A stretch of DNA of 64,000 nucleotides, from NCBI RefSeq assembly GCF_040954645.1, contig NC_092804.1, positions 40,019,753-40,083,752 of the forward strand. The letters are read 5' to 3'. Within the stretch, counting starts at the first letter, position 1, and the number at the start of each line of letters is the position of its first letter. The translations under genes and the position numbers were made by a program. The stretch is from Diabrotica undecimpunctata. Its lineage: Eukaryota; Arthropoda; Insecta; Coleoptera; Chrysomelidae. The notes beneath the pieces were generated by a model. The model was given only the letters and a program-made list of their open reading frames with translations, did no database searches and was not told where the DNA came from. Below, one piece after another: positions 31,522-43,280 of this stretch.

Positions 31522-31945
31522 ATGGTACGTACTGTAGCCGACAAAGTAGCAGCTTTATTAATAATTGGTGAATGTGGAAATAATTTCCATGCTGCGAAAC
31601 GTCTTTTTAATGAGAGCTACCCCGATCGCCCTACATCGAGAGCTTATTTTGAGGAAGCTTCTTAGGAAGTTTAAACAAACAGGTAGTGTTCAAGATGTCA
31701 AACGATCTGGTCGATCAACAACTAGTGATGACAAAAAAATTGACATAATTTCAGAAATGGTAGTGAACCCTTCTTCTTCTTCAGCCCATATGGAATCAGT
31801 TAAAAGACAGTACACCGAGTATTGGCTGAAAACCAATTTCATCCATACAAATTAAAAATTGTGCACTAACTTTCAGATGATGACCCCGACCGAAGACTAG
31901 AATTCTGTGAATATATGTCAAATAAAATTAACCAAAATTTACCAT
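31522..31945 (+). pseudogene. Mariner-type transposase, N-terminal fragment (DUF4817-like)
   Basis: ATG 31,522 begins a helix-turn-helix segment (MVRTVADKVAALLIIG, HAAKRLFNESYPDRPTSR). A frameshift near 31,655 leads to LRKFKQTGSVQDVKRSGR. A further shift gives HPYKLK and LSDDDPDRRLEFCEYMS-type blocks to about 31,945. The catalytic domain is lost. This is the same class as the relic at 8.8-9.8 kb. Confidence 0.75.
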
Positions 31946-31984
31946 AACCAACACCATTTCCGCGGTTAGTACAATTAAACCTAG

Positions 31985-32060
31985 AGCTAAGATTAATACT
32001 ATTGCAGAAATTAAACTCAACAATCTTCCGGGTTGAACCGGGTACCGCGTCGGTTATCAT
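31985..32060 (-). repeat. Second copy of the Penelope-type terminal repeat
   Basis: Shares about 60 bp with 4,741-4,808, including CTAAGATTAATACTATT and TCTTCCGGGTTGAACCG. This copy lacks the CTGAAGA-hairpin-GAAA motif. Confidence 0.65.
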
Positions 32061-33002
32061 TGCACAATGTTTTCTTTATTTAGCATTGTGAAAGACCAGT
32101 CCAATTGAAGTTAAACCAAAAAATAATTTTGAAATCAACAAAATGCACTCATTTAACTACTTTTTTATTTTGTTGTTAAATACTGACGTGACCAAGACGT
32201 GGTAGCACAAGCATATTTTCTCAGAGTTGGTTTCTAAGGGTTAATTCTGGTAGATATTATAAACATAACAATATTATTATTAATTAATAGCGTAAGGTTG
32301 TCTGAGCCAAATTATTTTTTAATTGGGTTATTTACATAAAGTTATTATAACTCTGTATTACTATTAGAGATGACCATTATAAATTTAAATAAAATGGGTT
32401 TTACCTTCATATATATTTTAATACTGCTTGTAAACGATCTAGGTAGAATTGAATACTTATTAAAATACTAACTACACAGTTTTAATTAATACTCCTAACT
32501 TCGAATTTTATCGATATAACTAGAAAACATTTCATGTATTAAATTTCACTATTGTTTACCTGATCTAGAGATTAATTATTTCGAGTTAGCAAGGAAAATT
32601 GTAAACTTCCGTTGTTGATATTTGTTTCCGTTAGTTAAAACTTAAAAATTTTCTCCACTTAGTCGATTCGTTAAAAAGTTCTAAAAATAACTATTTAGAT
32701 TAGGAAAATAAATTTGCAGTGATGGATTAGCTCATGAAACAGAATTCGTTCGAAAAAAAAACAAAATATTATGCATTTATTATAGTGAAACACTACAAAA
32801 TTTGGATATCCACGTTGGAAGTCGTTCTCGAAAATACATATTAAATTTTTTTTTTTTGTTGCTTGGTAATACAAAAATTTTTTCTAGTAATTTAATTTTA
32901 TCTCACTCATTAATTTTGACAATTCAGGCATAAATTATACATTTTAAAGCAGCTGACTTTAAAATAATAATATTAATATTTTTAAGTTGCGTTCCTGGGA
33001 CG
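32061..33002. other. Unassigned AT-rich sequence
   Basis: No ORF, repeat or RNA feature recognised. Confidence 0.45.
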
Positions 33003-35220
33003 ACTTTAAACGGAGAACACATCTAAGCAACCACGATCGCGTTCGCGTTCTCGATGGCGATGGCGATCTCGGTTTCTGTAGAAAGTGAACACATCGGACC
33101 GATAGCGAGCTGCAATTTCAAATACAATTTTTTTTTTTATTTAATAAAACTCCAACAGGAATCTTATGAATATTGCTATCTGATCATTCACTATGATCAA
33201 TAAGCAAGTTAGTTCTATATACAAATATTACAAAAAACTTATCTAAGGTTACATTCAGCAATATTCCTTAGGCTCTAATACATTATAGTACTACTAGCTA
33301 ACGTGTACACTTTAGCTGCACTTTGCTCTGCTTTTTCACTTTCACTCACTTATAGCACTAACTCAAACGGCTTCGTTCTCTTAGGTCTTCTTATCTGGTT
33401 GGCTTTGTCTAGGAGTTTGATGGCCTCGACATTCACGTGGTTGGAGAGCCTTTGTTCATGACTCTCGGCAAACTTATTTATTGTCTGGATAACCGTATGC
33501 ATCTGGAGGTCTCGATTTCTGAAGTACCATGGAGCGTTAACGATGTTCCTTAATAATTTATTCTGATATCGTTGTATAATTTAGATATTACTTTCTTTTG
33601 TACAGCCCCATAGCTGTATCCCGTATGTCCATATCGGTCTAAGGACTTGCTTATACAATAACAATTTGTTATAAGTAGACAAAGTGGATTTTTTCCCATC
33701 AACCAGTACATCTTTCTAAACTTAATTTCTACTTCCTCTTTTTTTTTCTTAATATGTGCTTTCCAACGTAGCTTGGAATCTAATGCCATACCCAAATATT
33801 TTGCCGTATTTGCATAAGGTATTTGGTTTCTATTTATGCTAACTGGGATATGTTGTTCTCTTTTGTTAGTAAAATTGACATGAACAGATTTTGTTTCATT
33901 CAATTTGATACGCCATCGCCTGGTCCAGATGTTAATTTGTTCAACAGAGTTCTGTAGCATGGTTGCTGCATCCTCGTGGTTTTGTGTTAGGTTCTAATGA
34001 TGGAATATCGCTGGTATAGAGCAGGTATAGCACTGGCCCCAGGACACTTCCTTGTGGAACTCCAGCTTTAACTTCTCTTAATCCTGAATATGCTTCCTCG
34101 TATATTTAACTCGAAAGTATCTGTCGGATATATATGATTCTAGTAGTTCAGAATATTGTTTTGGTAAGTAGCATCTCATTTTATGATATAATCCGTCATG
34201 CCACACTTTGTCAAAAGCCTGCGCTACATCGAGGAAAATTGCAGAACAGACTTTTCCTTCTTCTAGAGCTTTTTCTACTATATCTGTTATTCTATGCACC
34301 TGATCTATCGTTGAGTGGCTTGCTCTAAACCCAAACTGATGATTAGGAATTAGATTTTTTTCCTCTATAATCGGTTTTAGTTTATTCAAGAGTAATTTTT
34401 CGTATAATTTAGACATGACAGGTAACAGTGACATGGTTTTAGTGTCATTATAATTCTTGCCACTTTTCCTGCCTTTCTTTGGATTTATATTTTCTTTTAT
34501 TTACAAATATACTTTTTTGGAGTTACAGGGCTAATCTCCATTTCATCTTGATCAGGGAGCTCCCTCAAATACAATTTGGAAATATAGTTTATAAAATGCG
34601 CGATTTACGAAAAAGCATTGCAAAAATTTAATAAAGGTATGCGTAGTCGTTTTATTTTTTTTTTTTTTTTTTCGATTTACAAATGCAGATATTTGTTCAG
34701 TTTATTTTGCACAAAAAGAACGGATGTTTGGGTACATGACATTAACCTGAGGCGCAAGCAACAAGGAAAATTCCATAAATTTTACCCAGAGCCGTTTCTA
34801 TACATATTTTAGAACGAATTTTGAAAGTTTTGATGAAATTTTAGATCAGACAAAAAATTACCAAACAACAAACAAATTTTAGGGAACTAGTTGATGCTAC
34901 AGAATGGTTTTATTTTTAATACGTACGTATCATATATCCTATTGTTTTTCAATTTTAATTTAAAGTTTTTCAATATACATTTCTATTTGCAGTGACGCGA
35001 TCAGCGATAAACATAAACTGATGCGTTCTGAACCCTAAACTAATTATATCCCCGCGATTGCCATCAGAACGCTGCACAAATTCCTTTGATCGCCAGCAGT
35101 TCGCGACCAGTATGTGTACTGATTAACTTATTTGTTTCAAACGAGTCGAATTGTCGAATCTCGGTCGCCATCGTAAACGCTATCGCGTCGTGATCGCTTA
35201 GGTGTGTTTTCCGCTTTATG
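33003..35220. mobile_element. Unclassified terminal-inverted-repeat element with a nested LINE
   Basis: 33,003-33,060 (AACGGAGAACACATCTAAGC, then CACGATCGCGTTCGCGTT and CGATGGCGA) matches the reverse complement of 35,163-35,220 (GCGGAAAACACACCTAAGCG, then CACGACGCGATAGCGTT and CGATGGCGA). These GC-rich arms stand out in AT-rich surroundings. Without the LINE at 33,131-34,564 the element is about 0.8 kb and has no transposase. Superfamily unknown. Confidence 0.6.
33131..34564 (-). pseudogene. Jockey-type LINE insertion with 13-bp TSD
   Basis: TCAAATACAATTT at 33,118-33,130 recurs exactly at 34,565-34,577. The insert reads on the - strand: MSLLPVMSKLYEKLL, HQFGFRASHSTIDQ, IFLDVAQAFDKVWHDG (34,078-34,434), VKAGVPQGSVLGPVLYLL (about 34,025-34,080), then INIWTRRWRIKLNETKS and KYLGMALDSKLRW (33,550-33,960). 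The segment that should hold the catalytic FADD is deleted between the last two. Another deletion lies upstream near 34,470. The C-terminus (RRPKRTKPFEL) is near 33,375, followed by a 3' UTR and a poly(T) on the + strand (33,131-33,138), i.e. a poly(A) tail. Catalytically dead. Confidence 0.9.
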
Positions 35221-35919
35221 GAAGATAGTTAATTCGATTACATGAAATCGACTTAAACTTAAGAATACCCATCAGAAAAAAACCTCTGCTTAGTGATCCC
35301 ATTATAAATCATAAGGAAAACCCAGCGAAGAAACTCATGACACTATTCCGATATAATAAGCATTTAGTTTTACATTTAGTTTAATCTCAACGTTAATATC
35401 AAACGTTAATTTTTTATGTATGATATGAAGTTGAAAATACAGTTTTTTGTTTGAGAATCAAGTCTAGACATGTTAATTTTTTTGAATAATGCTTATTATT
35501 TTTACAGTTAATTTTTTTGACTTAAAAACATTACAAATATATTTTAAACAAATTAATTGTTATAAACTTTGTATTAATATAAATAAAAATAGTGAAATTA
35601 AGTATGTATATTGTAATATGGTAATTATATATACAGATTAATTCCATTAATTCCAGAAACAATCGAAACAAGATTAATAGTTCCAAAGCTAAAAAACCGT
35701 GTTTTTTTAAGAAAACGCTTAACAAATTCTGACACACACACAGCTGTTTAAGATTGTTGTTTTTTTGTACACTGTTTTAGCTCAATAATAACTAGATGGC
35801 GCTCTATATATGTACCTACTTATAAAATAGTGCAACGTGAATATAGCCTTGAATGAACCTGCACGAAACAAAATATTGGTAGTTGACAGTGTTGCAATGT
35901 CCTTGTAATATATATGATG
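35221..35919. other. Unassigned AT-rich spacer
   Basis: No feature recognised. Confidence 0.45.
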
Positions 35920-35921
35920 TA

Positions 35922-37286
35922 CACTGCGCGTCATTAAAAAGAGGCCACCTAGAATTTTATAAGAATTTTTCAATAATTTTCAGTTTATTTAATTTATTGT
36001 ATTGTAAATAAATTCCCACCATGCAGAAACACTTATAAGTACTGCCACTGGGTACCGACAGGTCAATTAAAGGTAATAAGTTCACAAATTGATATCAAAT
36101 GTACGACTTTTGAGAATGCACGAGTTGTTGGTACGTTGTTGTTCTTGGAATATGGCTGTTCTGTTTTTCAAAAATCTTTCATTATTGTACAGTTGTTCAA
36201 AAAGTCAACTTGTGCAATTTTTAAATTTAAAATTATGGCTGAGAGATTTGCTAGATCCGTTCAAATTGTTACTTTGATTGATGATGGAATGAGTCAAAGA
36301 GAAGTCACCAGACAGCTTGGAGTCAGTCTTTGCATGGTCCAAAAAATATACCAACTATTTGTAGAGACTGGATCTCACAAACGACGACCAGGATCAGGCA
36401 CGAGAAGAATCACGGCGGCCAGAGAAGATATCGGTTCCTTACGACTAGAGCAATTCAAAACCGTTGAGTTTACTATATACCAAGAGTATTGGACAATAGC
36501 AGATTGGAAAAATGTTTTGTTTAGTGATGAGCCCAGGATGGTTCTTTATGGTTCAGACGGTCGCATCAAAATGTACAGAAGACGTGGGGAACGACATGCT
36601 GCTTGTGCTCGACGAGCACGTGTTGCTTTTGGAGGAGGCTCTGTAATGTTTTGACAGTTTTGTCAGGCGTTTCATTCGAAGGCCGTACTGATCTCGTGTT
36701 ATTAATAGATAAGCGTTGAATGCTCACCGATACGTTACTGAAATTCTAGACGAGCATGCAATGCCTTTTGCTGGGTTTGTGGGCGAAAACAAAAATGAAT
36801 TGGCCGGCTAAAAGCCCAGATATGAAACCGATTGAGCATGTTTGGGACCAACTTAAAAGAAGAGTAAGAAACAGAATACCTGTTCCGATAAATCGTAAGC
36901 AGCTTCGATTGGCTCTCATGAAAGAATGGTAAGCTTTTCCTCAAAATAACTTCCAGAATTTCATCAATTCAATGCCAATTCGAATGAGGAGTGTAATTCA
37001 AAATAGAGGTGGTAATACGAAATATTAAAAATTACGACTTTATTGTAATTTTTATAAAGAAAGCAGAAAAAATTTACAATGTTAATTTTTTAAATTTTCC
37101 ATTCAAATCAGCATTTTGGGTGAATTTTTTTTTGAAATTTGTTATTTAAGAAATTGGTGCATACTGCTTTAGAACATATTTTTAAACATTACAAAAACAT
37201 CTAATGACAATCAATTTCTAATAGTGTTCTTTAAAATTAAAAATTGCCAAATATTTCAGGTGTCTTCTTTTTAATGACGCTCAGTG
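35922..37286 (+). mobile_element. Tc1-like DNA transposon, 1,365 bp, internally deleted
   Basis: The ends CACTGCGCGTCATTAAAAAG (35,922) and the complement of CACTGAGCGTCATTAAAAAG (ending 37,286) are inverted repeats flanked by TA dinucleotides. The family differs from the Tc1 element at 26.9 kb. Confidence 0.92.
36235..37029 (+). pseudogene. Tc1-type transposase, internally deleted
   Basis: From ATG 36,235 the helix-turn-helix domain (QIVTLIDDGMSQREVTRQLG) and linker (RRPGSGTRR) are intact. FSDEPRMVLYGSDGR carries the first Asp. The frame ends at TGA 36,652-36,654. Later blocks in shifted frames are HRYVTEILDEHAMPF, then MNWPAKSPDMKPIEHVWDQL with the catalytic Glu (36,797-36,856) and a C-terminus ending NRGGNTKY at 37,029. 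The region with the second catalytic Asp (QDN motif) has been deleted, as has part of the N-terminal/catalytic linker, so it is inactive. Confidence 0.9.
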
Positions 37287-37288
37287 TA

Positions 37289-38000
37289 TACTATTTTCAA
37301 TTTTTAAATTTATATAAAATGTGAACCAATAATTATTTGTTTCTTTCGATATAAATTGCAGTTAATTATTAGATTTTTTTTAATTCCCCTTTTAGATTAG
37401 CGGATAGATTTGGCAATAGATTCAAAACCCTCAAATCACCAGTGGCCAGATTGTAACAGATCTTCACTAGATGAAAATTTTATGACAATTTCTGTATCAT
37501 TTAAAGATATCATAATATCATAATTAATTAATATAAATCGCATATTCTTTTCCGATTTTGAATATATTTAAAGCATACAATCATAAAAAAGATTTTCATT
37601 TATTTAGCCAAATTAAAAAGTTTTATAAAAATTGGATACGTTCATCATTTATGTCATCAAATGGGTTTAAAAATCAATTCCTTTTAATTTATATAACAGC
37701 GAATTTTTTATATTAACAATTGACCATCATTTAATAATTACATTATTAAATTCAGCAGAACCTTCATTAAAATAAAATAGGCGAGCGGTTTACCCCTATA
37801 AATAAGCAGAGCTTAAACCAACTAATTTTTTTGCATTTCTATGGTAACAAACCTTTTTCATTCGATTTTTTATCTTTTTTCAAGTTCAAATGTATTTTTA
37901 TTTTATTTTTTCAAGCGGGCCGGAAATTGTTATTAACAAATAACTTGGTAATTGCTTTGAGTAAAATTCAACAGAATCAACAAAGTTCTCTTTAAACTGC
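37289..38000. other. Unassigned AT-rich spacer
   Basis: No feature recognised. Confidence 0.45.
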
Positions 38001-38123
38001 GTTAGGCTTTCACGGCCATCGTCTAACTTGTTAAACTGTTTGTTCGGGCTGTTAGGCCGTTGTCTTCTGAGATTAGTTCTCGACGTTTCGCCAACACTAG
38101 TCTTACAACACTAGTCTTACAGC
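38001..38123 (+). repeat. Penelope-type leader/terminal fragment
   Basis: Contains GACGTTTCGCCAACACTAGT and a duplicated ACACTAGTCTTACA, directly upstream of the Penelope-like ORF. The reverse complement carries GGCGAAACGTC, a motif typical of Penelope pseudo-LTRs. Inferred from position and motif. Confidence 0.5.
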
Positions 38124-39470
38124 CTTGGATCTCCGTCTTACAGCCTTGCTAAACATCTGGCCGATATTTTTCAACCACATATAGGAAAAAACGATGCCTT
38201 TGTAAAAGAGTCCGCCCATTTCATTGAGAAAATCAAAGGGATAACTGTACAGGAATCTGACATTCTTGTTAGCTTTGATGTTGTTTCCCAATTTACAAGA
38301 GTTCCCCTAGAAGACGTTCTGAATTTAATTGAGGGACTACTTTCCAAGGATATGGTGGAATTATACCGTATTTGCCTCACTACCACCTACTTTTCATGGG
38401 AAGACCAGATTTATGAACAGATAGATGAAGTAGCAATGGGAAGCCCACTAAGCCCGGTCGTAGCCAATCTTTTCATGGAGCATTTAGAGAAGAGGGTAAT
38501 GGACTCACTATACAGGCCAAGAGTATGGTTTAGATACGTCGATCACACTTTTGTGGTTTGGGGTCACGGAGTAGAAAAACTGAACAATTTCCTATCTTAT
38601 ATAAACACACTACATCCAAATATTCAATTTACGATGGAAACAGAAAAAGATCAACAACTAGCGTTCCTAGATGTATTAATAAATCGAAAGGAAGGTTACT
38701 TAGGACATAAAATGTATCGAAAACCTACACACACGGACAGATACCTAAACAGGAACTCAAATCATCATCCAAGCCAAAAACCAGGTATCATCAAAACTCT
38801 GGCGGAGAGGGCGAAGAGAATTTGTGAACCACAGCATCTTTAAAGTGAACTTCTTCATATTGAAAAAGCGCTCACCTCTAATGGTTATACCAGAAGAGAA
38901 ATACATAAAGCGATGAACAACATCTCTAGAAGAAAGGACGAAGAAACAGAATGTAAAGGCAAAGTGTTCTTGCCCTATATATCGGGGGTAACGGACAGAA
39001 TTGGGCAAATACTTATGAAAGCCAACGTAACGAACATTTTCAAGCCTACAAAGAAAATCAAGGACTGTTTAAGATCGGTGAAAGACAAACGCGACCCATT
39101 AGCAACGGCCGGAGTATATCGAATACCATGCACATGTGGAATGGTATATGTGGGAACCACGAAAAGACACACAAACACAAGGATAAATGAACATAAAAGC
39201 CATTGTCGTTTAGGACATATTGACAAATCTGCCGGTGCCGAACACGCTATGGGAAGCGGAGAACATCGAATACTGTTTGAAGAAACGCAGATGCTGGACA
39301 AAACTTCGCAGTACTACCCACGGTTGTATCGGGAAGCGGTGGAAATATATAAGCACCCAAATAATTTTAATCGGATAGAAGAAGGACTGAAAATTAACAA
39401 GACATGGATACCAATATTAAAATCCACAAACACCCTTCCCGCCAAACAAGAAGAAAGAAGATGGGGGTAA
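38124..39470 (+). pseudogene. Penelope-like element: RT and GIY-YIG endonuclease
   Basis: One frame runs from about 38,124 to TAA 39,468-39,470 with a single in-frame TAA at 38,841-38,843. RT motifs are GSPSYSLAKHLADIFQPHIG, VSFDVVSQFTRVPL, VAMGSPLSPVVANLFMEHLE and RYVDHTFVVW, then FLDVLI and YRKPTHTDRYLN. At the catalytic site the expected YVDD reads YVDH. The GIY-YIG domain begins VYRIPCTCGMVYVGTTKRH (about 39,114-39,170), with RINEHKSHC and a long C-terminal region to GW-type residues. The 5' part of the RT is missing. It is the best preserved of the three Penelope-like copies here, but inactive. Confidence 0.92.
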
Positions 39471-40255
39471 ATTCTCTGTCATGTCATCTTGGTTACCCCA
39501 CACTATCCTAGAAACGGTTTCAAGTATTTTTCGATATCAGCTTTTGTTCGTGAGATATAGCTCATTGTAAGTTTTAAAATTGACACACTGTATAGAATGC
39601 AAAAAAAATTTAGTCAGTATATTCCGTTTTTAAGAGTTTTAAACTGATGGATAGCTTCAAGTTTATAAAAAAAAAGTTGATAATAATGTTTCTGAAACTA
39701 ATATTGGTGTTTTCGTCTTCGAAATATCAAGATAAAATATTTTCAATTTGTGAATAAAGACTTAGATTTGAAGTTTTTGTTGATAATATCCAACATATAC
39801 TATCTTTTAAGAATAATGTATAGACAATACCTACTTGAATTTCCATTGTTTTTTTAATGCTAATACTACACATGAATTTTGGCTCACCACACTCAAATTT
39901 CACGAAATTAAAATAAATATGATTTTCTTCTTGATGCCACTTCTATTTCAGCAGATAATATCTTAACTTACATTTAAAATTTTCACTGAAACTACAAAAA
40001 TACACTATCACATCAGTTAAAAGCCATTGGCCTTGTTGTTGGTACCTAATTAATTATCTCTTTTTCATGGGACTATTCCTTTTAGTACCATCTTCTTGTT
40101 TGTAACTACACTGATCTGACGTGGTTTGGGTGGAGGTACATTTCTGACGGCATATCTCGACGTTATCATAAAGAAAAACTAATTCAAAGGTTTTAATCAC
40201 TCTGTTTATCAAAAATCCATCAATACCATCAATATCCATCAATAATCCATCAATA
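39471..40255. other. Unassigned spacer (possibly Penelope 3' region at its left edge)
   Basis: No coding or repeat feature recognised. Confidence 0.4.
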
Positions 40256-41000
40256 TCGGTACATGCATGCTAACTCTCATTATCCATCTTCACAAATAAA
40301 TCAGTCAATAATACCCTTGTCTCCAGATCAATACGCCTTTGTGATCATGCAAGTAGACTCGCTGAGCTCTCTAGTTTAAAACAAGCCCTCATCCAAAACG
40401 GTTACCGCGAAAATCACATCAATATGAGCATCCACAGACATCAATCTCCCACTCAATCCCAACCCAAAGACTCAGATCATCATCATACGAAAGCTTTTCT
40501 TTCTTACATCAAAGGTGTTTCTGACCAAATCGACAAAATTCTTAAATCAAGAGGAATAAAGAGAATATTTACCCACCAACAAAAACTTTCATATCTTGTC
40601 CAATCAATCAAAGACAACATTCCAAATGAACAAGACGGAGTTTATGAAATTCCTTGTGAGACTGCCCCCGATCCTATATAGGCCAAACAAATCGTAGAAT
40701 CCAAAAAAGGATTTATGAACATTCCATTTCTGTTCGCAATTCCGATTCAATGCAGCTCTAGGTCAACACCATCTTCATACAGGTTACAAAATTAATTTTA
40801 AAAACTCCAGAACCATAGCCCCCATCCGCTTCTATAAACCAAGAATTGTCCGAGACGCCATAGAAATTGAAAAATTGCCAAATTGTCTCAATAAAAGAGA
40901 TGACGGCATCCGGTTACCTTCGACGTGGAGATTTCTCTTAAAGAAAATATCGTCCGCTCCGCCCTCCAATCAAAATCTCTCTAAATTCTTCAATATATAC
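40256..41000 (+). pseudogene. Penelope-like element fragment with GIY-YIG endonuclease
   Basis: The fragment begins abruptly with RYMHANSHYPSSQINS, the conserved post-RT segment, then SRLAELSSLKQALIQNGY. It continues through FLSYIKGVSDQIDKILKSRG (40,424-40,681 frame) to VYEIPCETAPDPI. A 1-base shift at about 40,676 gives YIGQTNRRIQKRIYEHSISV, the GIY-YIG core, followed by INFKNSRTIAPIRFYKPR and GIRLPSTWRFLLKK near 40,950. Several frameshifts. The RT is lost. Sequence differs clearly from the other two copies, so it represents a third lineage. Confidence 0.85.
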
Positions 41001-41970
41001 ATTGAAGTCAATATATACATTGTAAGTACATGGCAACACTACCAAACACCAATATTTTGATCTGTGGAGGTTTATTCGAGGCTATGTTCACGTTGCACTA
41101 TTTTGTAGGAAGTCCGAACCATTTTATACTTTAAGTATTATAAATTTTTACAGATATTTCGTGATATTAAACAATAAATTATAAATTTCATTAAACGAAT
41201 TATTACCGAAATGACGTTTTTTCATGTTCAGGAACTACATACTCGTAATTAATTCTAAAAAAAAAATTATTTAAAAGCCTTAGTTTTTATATTACAACTT
41301 CGGAAATTCAATTGTCCTATTATGTGAAACAAATCATTATAAAAGAAGTGTTGCCGAACGTGCAGATTATTAGCTACATATTTGAAAATTTAGATGTGCA
41401 GCTAGCTTTCTAACTCATAATAACAACCAAATAGAGATCTTAAACCAACGGAAAAAGAGATAGAACTAGGCAACCTCCATCACGAGCATCAACTTACTTG
41501 TAAGAAAGTATCAAGCACTAAGTGTTTATTGATTATTTCTACCATTAAATTTGCTTCACTTTACCAACTAATTATATCTAGATACATCGCTGGAAAAGCT
41601 TTTTAGTTCCCTATACAAACATTCTTACCGATATTCGATGGTGTAGTAAGAAAACTTTTAATTACTTTACAAACTGTGGTGTGCAGATTCTGCAGGTATT
41701 TAATTTTAGTTCGTAGGTGTTGAAACTTTGGTTTTATCTCCACTTCGAGGAATTTACCTATCCCTAACAATATTGCATATATTAGACGTGCAAGCATGAA
41801 ACATTTGGGCAATAGAAATATACAGTATCACAAGAATCTTTTTAGTTATATTACATTAGTACATACCAACAGAGAAGTATTATCATAATGATGAATTGAT
41901 TGTGAGTCCATTTGAGCAAGGTTAAAGAAATAAATATTAGACTTACTAACCATAAGTTTATTGTACCTTA
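41001..41970. other. Unassigned AT-rich spacer
   Basis: No feature recognised; the left part may be Penelope 3' sequence. Confidence 0.4.
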
Positions 41971-42012
41971 GACGACTGATTTCAAACATTAAACTTTGGT
42001 GTTCATCATCAG
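41971..42012 (-). ncRNA. Hammerhead-like core
   Basis: On the - strand CTGATGA (42,012-42,006) and one extra base are followed by a 5-bp stem GAACA/UGUUU (42,004-42,000 with 41,988-41,984, one G-U pair) and GAAA (41,983-41,980). Same layout as the motifs at 28.9, 57.6 and 61.7 kb. Activity unproven. Confidence 0.35.
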
Positions 42013-43280
42013 GTCTCCGGAAAGGTTACTTAAATGCTAAAAATTACGAATTATAACTATTACGGCTCTATCGGGTATACTATAAATTATGCCAATATTA
42101 TGTATACATAATTTCAAAGAGTATATAAATTGTACTTACATGCCGAAACAAGGAGTATGGTTACATAGATGCATAGTAAATCCTCAATTATGATAGGCTT
42201 TTATCTGAGGGTCATTAGCTTTAATGCACATCAAAAATTGTGGAATTTTTCATAAGGAGAAAGTTAGGAAACAAAAAGGAATAGAAGAAAACTATTGATA
42301 TGATTGTTTATTAAACTGTAAGTGATTTTACATTGATAAATAGAATATTACTTACAGTTAATTTGAACGCTAATTTATAATTAACATTTTTTGTCTTATT
42401 TTTCGTACAACTTAAGAAAAACATTTTACACGAACACTTTTACATTTTCTTATGACTTCCGCGTCAATAAAATTTATTTTCTTTATCCAAACAATCTAGA
42501 AACCACTTTATCACCAAATTTTCTATCTCATTTTCACACAATCACTTGGATTACCCTCTCGTGGTATCCGAACTAATTTGAGTATATTCCATTTAATCCA
42601 CTTAATAGTTGCAAATACAACTCTCTTGAGAGAAAATCTTCCAGCACACAATCCCGACGATTGATTTGCATTTCTTTGTTGAGTTACAACAGATCTCGTA
42701 GGATTTGTCAGGGAAATGCCCGAGTCGTTGCTTTTGTTGTAAAATGGCATGAACATTCGAGTATGTTTGTGAAAACCGTTTTATTTGTTAACATAAAGCT
42801 TAGTGTGAAGTGGAAAATCATGTTTTAAAGTATAAAAGCAATGTCCATTTTCCATTTTAATTATATAAATGTTTTTTTTATATATTTGTGTTTGGAACGT
42901 TACTTTAATGTGCACTACCTAGTTGAAAATGATAAATAAATTTGTTTTGAAGCTGCTACAAGCTATTGTATTGGTTATTTTGATTGTTTTTGTTCATTAT
43001 TTATTATTTTAAAAAAAGTGTAAATAAATTAAAAGCACAATAGACTATATCGTCAGCATGCAAGAGATGAAACAAAATATAAAACAAGTTTGTACAGAAA
43101 ATAGAGAGGAAATCGACGACTGGTACTGACAGAGATGTCATGTCGAAAACCGGTACAACAAGAATATAATAGAATACAATAAAGTAACAATAGGAGATAT
43201 GTGGATCAAATCATACTCTCCTCGTAGCTAAAGTAAAGCTCAAACTTAAAGCGCCCGTCAAACGGAGAGAGGCAAAGAGG
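42013..43280. other. Unassigned AT-rich sequence
   Basis: No ORF with family resemblance. Left edge may be Penelope-type terminal sequence attached to the hammerhead-like motif. Confidence 0.4.

Larger units (their letters stand above)
30736..31945 (+). mobile_element. Mariner-type element, left end and N-terminal transposase
   Basis: Following a TA, CGGTGCCATTCAAAAGTAGT starts a probable terminal repeat. A ~780-bp leader follows with three copies of a module (see 30,957-31,375). The right end is missing; the sequence passes into a Penelope-type fragment at about 31,950. Confidence 0.6.
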
